DNA from: Prunella strophiata
Lineage: Eukaryota > Chordata > Aves > Passeriformes > Prunellidae
Reading direction: 5' to 3'
Assembly: GCA_036583965.1 (NCBI GenBank)
Contig: JAZBQD010000094.1
Coordinates: 1-64,000 of the forward strand
DNA length: 64,000 bases
Shown: piece by piece, positions 21,961 through 32,518 of the stretch
Numbering within the stretch: the first letter of the stretch is position 1
How the letters are laid out: every line of letters starts with the position of its first letter
Translations under genes and position numbers: made by a program
The notes under the pieces: model-generated
What the model was told of the DNA's origin: nothing
Seen by the model: only the letters and a program-made list of their open reading frames with translations
Databases searched by the model: none

Positions 21961-22880
21961 TCATGCTTGAGTACCTCTCCTTCAAGAAGCTAACTGGATC
22001 ATGTGTGGGGGTGGTATCCGATAGGAGCGGGGTGGAGCGGAAACTTCCTCTCGGGAGTCGGCAGGAGGGCGGTAGCTCGTGTTCCTTCTGTGGGGGTCTC
22101 GCGTATCCATCAGTGATATGGGTTCCTCAGGCTGTTTTAAGCCTTGGCGGTAGGTGTGGTGGGGTGCGGTGCGGTGCGGCAGCAGGCTCCGAGAGCACGC
22201 TGCTAGCACTTAAGGGTTCAGGAGCCGCTCGACGTCCGGCTTCGGGCATTATTCCGGGTTCCGGCGGGAGCGACGGAGGGGGTCCAGGGCGCCACGGCGG
22301 GGGCGATCCCGGCTGCCGTGCAGGCGCCTTTGATGCCGGTGGCTCAGCAATCACTGCGCGGGCTGCACAGATGCATGCGGCGGGGGCCGCGGCTCTGGGG
22401 CTGCTGGCTTCTCTTCCAGCTTCCGGCGCTGTGATGCTTCTGGTTTCTTTGGGGGGCCCGGTGCCGCCTCGAATGGGTGTGTCAAGCGAAGGCCGGGCTC
22501 CAGGACTGAACCAATCAGCGGGAGGCGGAGGTGGGCTGAGCGCTTCCATAGCAACACGGGGCGTGGAAGAAATGGCGAAGGGTTCCTGCAGGCACGGCGG
22601 GAAAGATCTCGGACGGCGTGCGGCCTGCTCCCGTCGCTGTGTGGGTGCTGCAGGGGCTTCTGGCACTTGCGGGGGGGGCGGCCACCGCACGGGCTGTGCA
22701 GACGCCTCCGTCGCCTGCGATGGGGGGGGCTCTGGCCCCGATATCATGGCGCGCCGGCACTGCGGAGCTGGGGAGCCCGAACAATGGCCGCTCCCCGTCT
22801 GCCGCCAGTCTTCTGACGATGGTGAATACATGGGTACAGAAGCTAGTTCAGCCCCCTCTATATCCTCACATTCTATTACT
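21961..22880 (-). pseudogene. gag: Provirus C proline-rich gag region
   Basis: CpG-rich DNA with long open frames on both strands: 310 codons plus, 234 codons minus. The minus frame (22831-22127) is rich in Pro, Ala and Ser and lies downstream of the gag N-terminal part on the same strand, as expected for the Pro-rich region between matrix and capsid. Two parts of it are diverged copies of each other (around 22310-22420 and 22600-22720). The plus-strand frame is taken to be a compositional mirror. No capsid or zinc knuckle follows. Confidence 0.55.
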
Positions 22881-22887
22881 TTTTGTT

Positions 22888-23045
22888 TGTCTTAGGTTGG
22901 AAATAAGGGTATTCTATTCCTGTTAGAGGTGGGGCAGTTATCTTCTGTTAATTGGGCAGTTTTCTTTATCTCTTCCACAACCAATCCTACCTCCGGGGAG
23001 TCCTCACCATGTACCTTAGTATTTAACATTCTCATTAAATCTAAA
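22888..23045 (+). mobile_element. ERVL-type LTR fragment (U3 start)
   Basis: It starts TGTCTTAGGTTGGAAATAAGG and continues with GGGCAGTTTTCTTTATCTC and CTTCCACAACCAATCCTACC, then CCGGGGAG. This matches the minus-strand start of the LTR at 43934-44588 (CTTATCTCTTCCACAACCAATCC). Only the first about 150 bp remain, so the limits are approximate. Confidence 0.6.
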
Positions 23046-23393
23046 ATAAGTTTCCAGGGCTTTATAACTTCTATTGCGCTTTCATCGCCTCTGGAAGCTG
23101 CTTGAATTATAAATCAGCCAGTTCGTGCCCAAGTATTCAAATCAAGGGCAGCCTCTTTAGTTGTGTCCAATCTGTGGTTCTTAGCTCGCGTTAGTAAAGC
23201 TAACCATGCCTCTTCATCATAATCTACGTCCCATTCCTCAAGAAGTTGTTTCTATACCTTCATAACTGGATGATCCTGCACAGAGACAAAGCCACCCATT
23301 TCTTCAGTGGGGTTTTTCTTCTATTTTTCAGCTTTTTCAGCTTCTCCATGAATTACTAAAATATGAATATAGATCTAATATCTATATCCAACT
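23046..23393 (-). pseudogene. gag: Provirus C gag, middle part
   Basis: On the minus strand a stop-riddled frame shows EEWDVDYDEEAWLALLTRAKNHRLDTTKEAALDLN-type residues across frames. This looks like the second half of a retroviral matrix domain. It continues the gag start at 24077 after an inserted LTR. Confidence 0.5.
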
Positions 23394-23880
23394 ATGACGG
23401 ACAAAGACTAACAATTTAATGTTAGAAAGTGTATGTTTATTGCGACACTGGGTAGTGCGTGGGATCTTCCCAACCCGCACTATGAGTTGTAGCGATCATT
23501 ACAAAGCCTTTTATTTACAAAAGTGTTGAATATACAAAATACAAATGCATATTCATACCCCTGTCACTTCCTCTGCCCCGCTTCCCATGCAAATTGGAAG
23601 AAAGGCTACTAAGCATTCGTAGTTTGTTCCCTGAAATGGGTTGGGGGTCCCTTTTGGGGAGGGATCTCCAGAAATGAGCAAGTAAAAAGAGTCTTCCTCG
23701 CTCTGACCTTTCTACCTTTTCGCTTACGTGACAACTAAACCCCCCGTGCGGGACAAAACTAAATCCCCCTGCTTCCTTATGTTCAATGGGTGAGGAAGTC
23801 TGTTCTCCATGATATTGACAAGTAGTGAGAAATGGTGTCCGGGTAGCTTATCTAAGCCTGGCTTCTGCTACCTCTAAACA
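23394..23880 (-). mobile_element. Solo LTR inside provirus C gag (limits approximate)
   Basis: Non-coding insert splitting the gag matrix frame. The left edge TGACGGACAAAGAC and the polyadenylation-like GTTTATTGCG (AATAAAC on minus) at about 23437 indicate minus orientation. It has a C-rich block (ACCCCCCGTGCGGG) near 23740. The right edge is somewhere in 23820-23885; no TSD was found. Confidence 0.5.
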
Positions 23881-24077
23881 AAAGCTTATTTTTCTACTTT
23901 AGCTAACTCAGCAACCATTGTCTTAGAATCTTCAATTCTTTGAAACCAATGTCTCATCCAGCTTTTTGTTTCATGCAGCTCTCTGGCTGTATTTTCCTCA
24001 CAGCTCTTGGCTGTTGCTCTCTGGTGTTCTATTTTCTTTTTTTGTGACTTAGTTATCATGCTCACACAGGGCACCAT
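23881..24077 (-). pseudogene. gag: Provirus C gag N-terminus (matrix start)
   Basis: An open minus-strand frame of 63 codons starts just inside the LTR and primer-binding site. It is charged and helical, with no zinc or protease motif. It fits a gag start by position only. The frame is interrupted by the solo LTR at about 23880. Confidence 0.5.
24059..24076 (-). promoter_or_regulatory. Candidate primer-binding site of provirus C
   Basis: Two bases from the LTR end, the minus strand reads TGGTGCCCTGTGTGAGCA. The TGG start and position fit a tRNA primer site; which tRNA is not clear. Confidence 0.5.
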
Positions 24078-24078
24078 T

Positions 24079-24330
24079 TGTCATGGATAGTGGAGACAGA
24101 GAGATGACACACATCAGGATTTCATGCAGTAGAGACAGTTTATTGGTGTGCACAGCTCTTTATATAGGCTATTCAAAAGACTCTGTGTTCAAACTTGATT
24201 GGCTATGATTGGTTACCACCCAGCTCATTGACCAATAGCTACCTGCTTACGTTCATGTCAGGGGTTGGCTCTCTGTAGCCAAACCCCTCCTCCTCTTATG
24301 AAGCATATAGTCCATCTGTATGCTATGATA
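24079..24330 (-). mobile_element. Provirus C 5' LTR
   Basis: A 252-bp partner of 18840-19091 with the same length and ends (TGTC...GATA on the plus strand). Only scattered differences are seen over the shared stretch. It defines provirus C as 18840-24330, inserted into the plus-strand LTR 18369-24556. Confidence 0.8.
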
Positions 24331-24556
24331 TCTCTCTGAATTTGCCATCTCTTCAGAACATCGAGATGTTTCATTGTTTAATATTACTCATTTTTTCATG
24401 TTTGTGAGTAATTTGCTAGTTAAATAAACAGTTTTTTCACTTTTCTGGAAGGAGATTTTTTTTCCTGAAATGGTGGGGGGAGGGGCCACTTTAATTTGCT
24501 TTCTAAAGGAGACCCCTTCAGGAAGTTTCCTCCCAAATCTGTCTCAAACCAGGACA
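24331..24556 (+). mobile_element. Plus-strand LTR, right part
   Basis: Continuation of the LTR 18369-18839 after provirus C. It holds AATAAA at about 24423 and ends AAACCAGGACA, followed by CCTAG (TSD partner of CCTGG at 18364-18368). Confidence 0.8.
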
Positions 24557-25393
24557 CCTAGGGAGGGCAAGTTTGACACTCCCTTGCAACACTGTAGATC
24601 TGTTGCATCATGTTGAAGTGCTCTGGTGCAGGGTCTGGGGACCCCTTTGGGGGGGGCCTTCGATGTGCAATGACGCCCTTTCTGCTCTCCTTCACATGGA
24701 CTGTTCTGGATACACTAGATGTGAGCTCCTGATACAGCTTGTAACCAGCCGACAGCACACCTGCCCTTCTGCCCTGGAAGACATTTAGGACAGATGGAAA
24801 CCACGGTCCTGGACTAAATTAACGAGAGTATACAAGATAGGCACATGATTCACACGCAAGTGCTCACCATGTGGAACCTGGTGCTACCCTGACCATTCAC
24901 TCTGACATTGTCCCAACTGGAAGCGACCCATCCCCATCCACTCCCTGCATATGGCATGAGGTGGTATAGAATAACCTCAGGGTCCTGGCCATGCTCTTCC
25001 TGGCTACTACAGAAATTAACTGTGTCCTGGCTGGAATCAGGACATGTCCATTGTGGAAAGCTGGGGAGAAATGAAGTGCAAAGAGTGAGTAGAGTGTACA
25101 GGTGACCCACTTCATTTCCTGAAGCATAGAGAAATATGCAAAAGGGATTTGTTCAGCCCCAAACTGCACATCTTTTATAAATGTCTTGATGGGGCAAAAA
25201 GGGGACATATCACTACAGGTAAAAATCTAAGTGCTATGTGAAATTAAATAATTTGACATTTTCTTTCTGATAGTAAAGGATTTTGACTTTCTCCAAGCAC
25301 AGTTTCTTTTTCTAAGCAAAATAATCAGATGCATTCACACGGATTCATTCAATACTTCAACCAAGTCCTAAACCAGGAATTCCTGTGCTGCAT
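24557..25393. other. Unassigned stretch between LTRs
   Basis: No domain or clear repeat unit recognised. Short ORFs on both strands (24850-25208) lack motifs. Possibly old ERV or host intergenic DNA. Confidence 0.4.
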
Positions 25394-26046
25394 TGTCTTG
25401 GTTTAGGGCAAATTTGGGAGAGAACCTACAAAGGGGGTCCCTTCAGAAAGCAAACTCCCACGGCCTCTTCTCCCAGCCGGTTTGGGAAGGATTTTTCGGA
25501 GAGAGAAGTGGAAAGAACTTGTTTATTTAACAGGCACAGCACCTCCCAGCCCACAAAATGAATAATATCGGATGACAACACTCTTTTACCGCTCTGAAAA
25601 AAGATGACAAATTCAGAAAGTCTCTCCTGGGGGTGGTTGTTCTGTTATCAGTCCCTCTGGTGCTGGGGATGGTTGCTGCAGGCCACAAGGTGCAAACTCT
25701 TGGTGTTTCCTAGGTCCCAGTCCAGAGCAGGTTTGAATGGTTTCAGGAAAGGGAAAGAAAAAAACAGTTTAGGGAAAAATCGGATTGCTTAGGTAAACTA
25801 ACTAATAAGTAAAGTAAGGAGCAAGAGTAAAGTAGAAGCAGGAGTAAAGCGAAAGCCAGAGCAAAAGTAAAAGTAGTACTGTGTACTTTGCTGTCTGTGT
25901 CCCATCGGCTGTGGGGGAGCAGGCTGATAACAAGACAAAACAAAACTTCACTTTTCAGAGCCAGTTTTGTAGCTACACAACATAATATTCAGCATAAACA
26001 GAACAGACGATTGGGGATACAAGCATCATACCATCACCCCAGGACA
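25394..26046 (-). mobile_element. Solo LTR with exact TSD
   Basis: A 653-bp LTR with plus-strand ends TGTCTTGGTTTAGGGC and CACCCCAGGACA. It is flanked by exact TGCAT repeats (25389-25393 and 26047-26051). Minus-strand AATAAA is at about 25526. An AAGTAAAG-rich purine stretch (25800-25875) lies inside. Confidence 0.9.
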
Positions 26047-26125
26047 TGCATTCAGGCTTGATAGCTCTGGCTGGAGATAGACCCAGGTATGAAGCCCAAA
26101 AGACTCATCACAACTGCCTTGGTGT
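26047..26125. other. Short flank of solo LTR
   Basis: Nothing recognised besides the TSD half TGCAT. Confidence 0.3.
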
Positions 26126-26320
26126 GTAATAAGTTAGTTGATAGTATTGATATATGATATATTATCAATATTAATCTGACATATTGGATAATATATGATA
26201 TGTTGGAGTAATATGGCTATCATATTAATATATTAATATATATTGATATATGGTTGATGACACAATGTTTGTATATTGTATTAATATAATATATTGATAC
26301 ATGGTTGATGATATAACATT
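26126..26320. repeat. AT-rich low-complexity tract
   Basis: Dense ATATTAATAT-type repeats with many small inverted repeats (for example TATTAATATA), about 195 bp. Confidence 0.85.
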
Positions 26321-27246
26321 ACACAGCTCCCATCCTGGCTCCTTCATCAGCCATTTCAAGATAATTTGCTGTTAATTTAAAAAAACCAACCAAACAAACA
26401 AAAAAACCAAAAAAAAACAAAAAAAAAAACACCAAACAACTTTAATAAAACACTTTCTCCAGAGCTGGATTCATGTCTCTCTTGCACCTCTCAGACTAAT
26501 CTGATCCCAGGACTTAAGGAGCTCAGTTCACTGGTGCTCAGCAAGCTGGGGAATTACTCTGCCAGTGTGTGATAAATCAGGATCAATGTGATTACCCCCC
26601 CCCCCCCCTCCCCCATGCTCCTGGTGCCTGGAGCTTGGCCACTTGTCCCTCTATCTGCTCCCGGCAGGTGCTCCTGTTTTGTAGGGGCTTGTTTCTCCCT
26701 TGCTCTGAGGACTGTGATGGCAACAGCTCAGTCCCACCAGAGAATCTGAGAAATAAATTTATTAATTCATTGAGCTGCCCTACCAGCATCCTGGTACCTA
26801 TAGCCCACTGGACCTTAAAACAAGCAGCAAAGGTTTTTCCTGCAGAATGGGCAATAAACTCTTTTTAACCTGTCTCCTCTTATATTTTCAGCTGTTTAAC
26901 AATGTGCTCATGCTCACGGGCTGCATGTTTCCAGCTTATCTTGGGGGATTTGTTTTTATCCCAAAAGAGATGCTAACACCACGGCATGGGAATGTTGTCA
27001 CATCATTTCCCTCTCTGTCAGCAGCTCTTCTAAAGAGCATCTCCCTGACCAGTGTTGTAGCATTTCAGTCTCTAAGGGGACCCATTGGGAAAACTGTGCT
27101 TTGAATTTATCTCTCAGTCTGTGTTTTGGTCCCAAATCTTGGCTGAGTCTTGAATTTGGGTACTGAGAACCTTTCAGGAAGGGAGATGCAGAAAGAAGAG
27201 TCATGGGCTGGGCAGCTGGTAGAGCTTGGGGAGTGTTACAAGGGGT
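26321..27246. other. Non-coding stretch with A-rich and C-run tracts
   Basis: It contains an A-rich tract with AAAAACC/AAAC units (26378-26440) and a 13-C run at about 26597. Open frames at 26569-26868 and 26847-27104 have no recognisable domains. The nearby CR1 end at 27600 suggests repeat-rich host DNA. Confidence 0.4.
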
Positions 27247-27564
27247 TGTGCATTGGAGACAGACACACGACACAACACACCGTGAGTCATCAGCAAACAG
27301 CAATGAGTTTTTTATGGCTGCCCTTTTTATAGGTGTTTGAATTTCCCCAGCTTAGACAGCTGATTGGTCTGGTTTTAACACCATCCAGCTCTTTGACCAG
27401 TGAGATGTCTGCAGCTTAGGATGGAACATGATTGGGTGAAGTCCCTGTTTGGGTTTGAATGTATCCTATCATCATTCACCCAGGGACTGGTTTATGGAAC
27501 CAGGCTGGGTTTCTTATTTGTAGCCAAATTAATTGCCCAGCCACAGACCAGCTGTGCTGTGACA
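27247..27564 (-). mobile_element. Solo LTR related to provirus C LTR
   Basis: The sequence TTGGAGACAGACACACGACAC, then GCCCTTTTTATAGGTGTTTGAA and GACAGCTGATTGGTCTGG, parallels the provirus C LTR (GGAGACAGAGAGATGACAC, ATATAGGCTATTCAAA, GATTGGCTATGATTGG). The minus-strand start is TGTCACAGC. No exact TSD was seen. Confidence 0.65.
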
Positions 27565-27599
27565 GGGGAGATGCTGCCATGCAGGGTCTTGGCACTGGG

Positions 27600-27793
27600 A
27601 GGGTAATTTGACATGTGGGTGGTCAGGCATTGGAACAGGCTGCCCAGGGCAGTGGTGGAGTCACCATCCCTGGAAAGATTTAAAAGACATGTAGATGTGG
27701 CAGTTGGGGACATGGTTTAGTGGTGGGCTTAGCAGTGCTGGGTTAATAGTTGGACTTGATGATCTTAGAGGGATTTTCCAACCTAAACATTTC
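27600..27793 (+). mobile_element. CR1 LINE 3' end
   Basis: It contains GGAACAGGCTGCCCAGGGCAG, the TGGACTTGATGATCTTAGAG motif and a CCAACCTAAACATTTCTATTA tail, all typical of the 3' end of chicken-repeat-1 LINEs, on the plus strand. Confidence 0.9.
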
Positions 27794-28394
27794 TATTATT
27801 TGGGTTTGATTTACTGCTCATTGAGTTTGGTTTGGTGTTTTGAGCTGTGCTAGCCCTTGGAATAGACCTGGATGAATTGGACCTGGGGAGTTTGGGCATC
27901 TGGGGACATAATAGAACATTTTGGTGGGCACAAGTACAGTTTCTTCACCCCTCTAGAAATACCTTCTTAATACATTCTAAGTGTGTCTCCTCTTAGAGGT
28001 TTTTGCTTGTCAGTTTCCTTTGCATTGGGGAGGTGTTAAGCAATGTACCACAAACCCTTCACACGTAGCCTAAGTTGGAGTATTCCTCTGTTGAATCAGC
28101 CATGCTCTTTATAGCAGAGCTGTGTCTGCATCTGAGCTATGCAGAGTCAAGTTATTATTAGAGTGGACATCACTGGGACTGTAATTGTACACTGCTCCCC
28201 TTAGCAACCATGGCCAACAACACATCAAACAGAAGGCTGATACCTTCTTTTAATAAAAAAAAATCCCCTAACACTATGAAATTAACATCTCTGCCCACTT
28301 CAGAGTACCCACTGACTTGCAGGCAGAGCCAGAGCCTGGTGCATCCCTGCAGTTGAAAATGCTTCAGTGCCAGTGGAGAAGGGATGTTTCTGTT
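27794..28394. other. Non-coding stretch, no feature seen
   Basis: I see no domain, LTR end or repeat of note, except for a short A tract at about 28255. Confidence 0.4.
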
Positions 28395-28614
28395 GCATAC
28401 CCTATGGCATACCCTGCTGCATGCCCTGTTGGGTACCCTACAGCGTATCCTAATGCATACTCTATTGGATGCTGTATAGGATACTCTATGGCATATGCTA
28501 TTACATAATCTAATGCATACCCTAATGAATTCCAAAACTCACACATTATTGCATACCTGATTGCGTATCCTATGGTGTACCCGAATGCATACCCTATCGC
28601 ATGCCCTGCATCTC
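28395..28614. repeat. 12-bp period minisatellite
   Basis: About 18 imperfect copies of a 12-bp unit near GCATACCCTAT(N). Because the period is a multiple of three it gives open frames encoding YP-x-AYP-like repeats on both strands (28317-28508 plus, 28546-28364 minus). There are no supporting gene signals. Confidence 0.9.
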
Positions 28615-28804
28615 AGTTTTGAGACAATTTTAGGAGGAAAATGCTATGTAATGAACATCTCCTCTAAAGAAGGCAGGTTTCGACACTCCTTCCCCCACCG
28701 ATACAAAAGGAATTTCTTGGAGGAAAGTGAAAAAAACCTGTTTATTTAACAGAGTGCCTGTGGGGCACGGGGGAAAAAATTAATAATGTTAGATATTAAA
28801 CCTC
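28615..28804 (-). mobile_element. LTR fragment (family of 25394-26046)
   Basis: It resembles 25480-25580 (GAAAGTGAAAAAAACCTGTTTATTTAAC beside the GGCAC-rich segment). It is cut at 28804 by the 3' LTR of ERVL copy D. Confidence 0.55.
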
Positions 28805-29319
28805 TGTACTGGTTTGAAAGTAAAAACTAGGGAGACAGTCTAAGTCAGAAATACAATTTAATAGAAAACTAAAATAAAATACATGCAAAGGAAAAAAAAA
28901 AAAAAGTAGAGAAAAAAAAACAAAACAGAGTCAAAGTGTGACCTGATATCTTTCCCTCCAAGCTGGAGTGCTAATAGCAGTCCCAAAATGAAATGGTCCC
29001 ACCCAAGCAGTGAGGCTGGCAGCCAGCAGTCCTGTGTCCTAGGCAGAGCTGAAGAGCAGGACTGACCCTTCAGTCTCAGAACCCAAACTTTATCCCATGA
29101 AACTGCCTGGCCCTCCCCCTTGGGCAGAGCACCTCACAATGGACTATTGTAACTTCTATGAATTATGTGATAAGGCCTTGATGGGCCATTAACAGAGCCA
29201 TTAACATGAGAATCCCGCAGCAGGAGGTAAGAGATAAGGAGAACACTGCCTCCTCCTCCTACCTTTTAACAGTACAAGGAGATGGTAATAAAATACATCT
29301 TGCATTGCAACCCAGGACA
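28805..29319 (-). mobile_element. ERVL provirus D 3' LTR
   Basis: A 515-bp LTR with plus-strand ends TGTACTGGTTTGAAAG and GCAACCCAGGACA, so it starts TGTCCTGGGTTGC on the minus strand. ATTAAA on the minus strand lies near 28858. A purine-rich stretch (AATAAGGGGTGGATTA on minus) directly precedes it. It belongs with the integrase and RT at 29420-31825. Confidence 0.8.
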
Positions 29320-29419
29320 TAATCCACCCCTTATTCTATTACCATCTACATAATCTCCAAACCAATACCCTCTTAGAGACATATATATACATGTATGTAC
29401 AGAATGAAAAACCTTACAC

Positions 29420-30420
29420 TCAGTGGTCACCCAAGGTTAGGTCCCCTTGTGGTACACAACGGGTTTCTCCGTCTTTCTGCATTACCCACCAAGTGTAACC
29501 AGGTCCTTGAGCAAAAACAATCCCACGGATGGGTTTGCCTTGGCCTGCGGTGGGATTAATCCAAACAGTCTTTCCTAAAATACCTTTCATGTGTACTACA
29601 GGGACTTTATCTCCATCCACTGTGTGCAAGAGTTCAGACTGGGCAGGACCAGCTCGATTGATGGATCCTCGGGTGTTGACCATCCAGGTGGCTTTTGCTA
29701 AATTTATTTCCCAATTCTTGAAGGTCCCTCCACCAAGTGCCTTCAGGGTGGTCTTAAGGAGTCCGTTGCACCGTTCAACCTTCCCGGCAGCTGGTGCATG
29801 ATAAGGGATATGATATATCCATTCAATGCCGTGTTCTCGGGCCCAGGTGTTTATGAGTCCATTCTTGAAATGAGTTCCGTTGTCTGATTCAATTCTCTCA
29901 GGGGTGCCGTGTCTCCACAAGACTTGCTTTTCTAGGCCCAAGATGGTGTTCCGGGCAGCACCATGAGGCACGGGGTACGTTTCCAGCCATCCTGTAGTTG
30001 CTTCCACCATGGTCAGAACGTAGCGCTTGCCTTGGTGGGTTTGGGGAAGGGTGATGTAGTCAATTTGCCAAGCTTCCCCATACCTGTACTTTAACCATCG
30101 TCCACCATACCACAGAGGCTTCACCCGTTTGACCTGTTTGATTGCAGCACGGGTCTCGCAGTTGTGGATGACTTGTGCGATGTTGTCCATAGTAAGGTCC
30201 ACCCCTCGGTCACAGGCCCATCGGTATGTTGCATCTCTCCCCTGATGACCAGAGGCATCGTGGGCCCAACGAGCTAGGAATGACTCTCCTTTGTGCTTCC
30301 CGTCTAGATCCACCTGAGATACTTTCACCTTGGCAGCTCGGTCCACTTGCTCATTGTTGTGGTGTTCTTCATTAGCCCGACTCTTTGGTATGTGCGCATC
30401 CATGTGTCGAACCTTTACGG
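29420..30420 (-). pseudogene. pol: ERVL D integrase, long intact frame
   Basis: An open frame of 327 codons on the minus strand covering the end of RNase H and the whole integrase. The zinc domain has H-X4-H (AHDASGHQG). The CXXC pair has lost its second Cys (CETR). The core triad is D in WQIDYITLP, D in ESDNGTHF and E in GKVERCNG, with 35 residues between the last two, so DD35E is kept. A C-terminal SH3-like stretch (TWWVMQKDGE) follows, ending in a stop near the 3' LTR. The changed Cys and upstream frameshifts argue against full function. This is the best preserved integrase in the window. Confidence 0.9.
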
Positions 30421-30690
30421 TCAGCCTCTTTCTTCAGGTGGCGATGTCCTGCCAAATCTCAGCAGCCCAGATGGGTTTCCCTCTGTGCTGCCAGTTGGCC
30501 TTTTTCCAGCGATCCAGCCATCCCCACAGAGCATTAGCCACCATCCATGAGTCGGTGTAGAGATAGAGCCTCGGCCACTTCTCTCGTTCGGCGATGTCCA
30601 AAGCCAGCTGGACGGCTTTAAGCTCTGCGACCTGACTGGAACCACCTTGTCCCTCAGTAGCTTGGGCAACTCGTCGTGTGGGGCTTCATA
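30421..30690 (-). pseudogene. pol: ERVL D RNase H, frameshifted
   Basis: This joins the RT frame (ending near 30686) to the integrase frame (starting near 30403). In between, minus-strand RNase H residues (LYTDSWMVANALWGW-like) are recovered only by switching frame at about 30690 and 30420, so at least two indels are present. Confidence 0.75.
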
Positions 30691-31825
30691 CTGCAGCTTT
30701 CCATTTCCGGTTAGCGCCTACAATTCGGCAGGAACCATCAGTGAAGAGGGCATATTGTCTTTCAGTCTCCAGTAGCTCATTATATGGTGGGGCTTCCTCA
30801 GCACGTGTCACTTGCTCCTCTTCTTCTTCAGAAGACAATCCAAAAGACTCACCCTCAGGCCAGTTCGTTATAATTTCCAGAATCCCATGGCGATTTGGAT
30901 TTCCAATACGGGCACGCTGAGTAATGAGGGCAATCCACTTGCTCCATGTGGTGTCAGTGGCATGATGTGTGGAAGGGACCTTTCCCTTGAACATCCATCC
31001 CAGTACCGGTAGTCGGGGTACTAGAAGCAGCTGTGTTTCAGTGCCAACTACTTCTGAGGCTGCTTGAACTCCTTCATAGGCAGCCAGGATTTCTTTCTCT
31101 GTAGGGGTGTAGTTGGCCTCAGATCCTTTATGGCTTCGGCTCCAGAATCCCAGTGGTTGACCCCGAGTCTCCCCAGGTACCTTCTGCCAAAGGCTCCAGG
31201 ACAGACCATGATTCCCGGCTGCAGAGTAGAGCACATTCTTCACCTCTGGTCCCGTCCTGACTGGGCCAAGGGCTACTGCATGAGCGATCTCCTGCTTAAT
31301 CTGGGTGAAGGCTTGCTGCTGTTCAGGGCCCCAGTGGAAATCCTTCTTCTTGTGGGTGACCAAGTAGAGAGGGCTCACAATCTGGCTGTATTCGGGAATG
31401 TGCATCCTCCAAAAGCCTATGGCACCTAGGAAAGCTTGTGTCTCTTTCTTGCTGGTAGGAGGAGACATCGCGGTGATCTTTTTGATGACCTCAGTGGGAA
31501 TCTGACGCCGCCCATCTTGCCACTTGACTCCTAGAAACTGAATTTCTTGAGCTGGTCCCTTAACCTTACTTCGCTTGATGGCAAAACCAGCTTTCAGGAG
31601 AATCTGGATAACTCTCTCTCCTTTCTTAAAGACTTCTCCTGCTGTGCTCCCCCATACAATGATATCATCAATATTCTGCAGATGTTCGGGAGCCTCGCTA
31701 TTTTCCAGTGCGGTCTGGATCAGTCCATGGCAGATGGTGGGACTGTGCTTCCACCCCTGGGGCAGTCGGTTCCAGGTGAGGACAAACAGAAAAGGCTGGG
31801 CTTTCCAAGGAGGGCTTTCCCCCAT
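30686..31825 (-). pseudogene. pol: ERVL D reverse transcriptase, long ORF
   Basis: An open minus-strand frame of 379 codons. It starts inside the RT palm (TWNRLPQGWKHSPTICHG), and the catalytic box reads NIDD, whose first residue differs from the usual aromatic Y/F. The thumb, connection (LPVLGWMFKGKVPSTHHATD) and start of RNase H (LFTDGS) follow. The N-terminal part of RT (fingers) runs into a different frame above 31800 and similarity is lost by about 31920. Spuma-like ERVL type. Long ORF length suggests either a fairly recent copy or chance retention; the NIDD box and lost 5' part argue against function. Confidence 0.9.
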
Positions 31826-31920
31826 TCTGTTTTAATGGTGGTTTTGTCTCCTGCTGCTGTCTGTAGAAGACTTTCTCAGAAAAACCTGCCTTATTGCCTA
31901 GGGCTGGAGCTGTGAATCTC

Positions 31921-32409
31921 AAATTGTCAGTAGTGCTTCTGTCGGGTCATAAGTAACTTGCTGTAAAATAAGTTCTCTGCTAGACCCTTGGCAAAGGAAG
32001 CATAAAGAAACTGCTGACAGTGACTTGTAACATGTATGGGATGTTTTCTTTGAATGAAAACACATCATAAACATTTTGTCTTCACAGTAATATTGTACGT
32101 AGGGGTCACAGATAGTGACTGTAGCAGTGAGAAAGAGTGCAGGCATTGTGATGGGGCACACATATCCAGAGGAGAAAGTGGTAGAGGGATGCTAAGAATA
32201 GCCTAACTTCCCCAAAATCTCTGCTCATGGAGGTATGTGTCACTTTATGGGGAAGATCTAGGCATCTAGAAAAGTCCTCATTTCCCTCTACTTCCCATCA
32301 CAGTCATGACACAACCCAGCCCTTATTCTGCCAGGATTTTTCTCTGCCTACTCCTGTCTACCCTTGCCATGCTGTCACGGCCCCTCTTGTCATCTTGCTG
32401 ATATGTGGG
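31921..32409. other. Unassigned stretch left of provirus E
   Basis: No retroviral or host domain was recognised. The gag and protease of copy D and its 5' LTR are not found here. Confidence 0.4.
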
Positions 32410-32460
32410 TGTTAGAAATGGGACCACACTCTCGGTACTAAAAGTGATTTCAGCATTTAT

Positions 32461-32518
<58 letters not shown>

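Noticed and set aside
21963..22895. 310-codon plus-strand open frame
   Set aside because: It lies opposite the provirus C Pro-rich gag frame in CpG-rich DNA; both-strand openness is compositional. No domain is recognisable.
28395..28614. CRISPR-like repeat spacing
   Set aside because: Units are contiguous 12-bp repeats without spacers, in a vertebrate setting.
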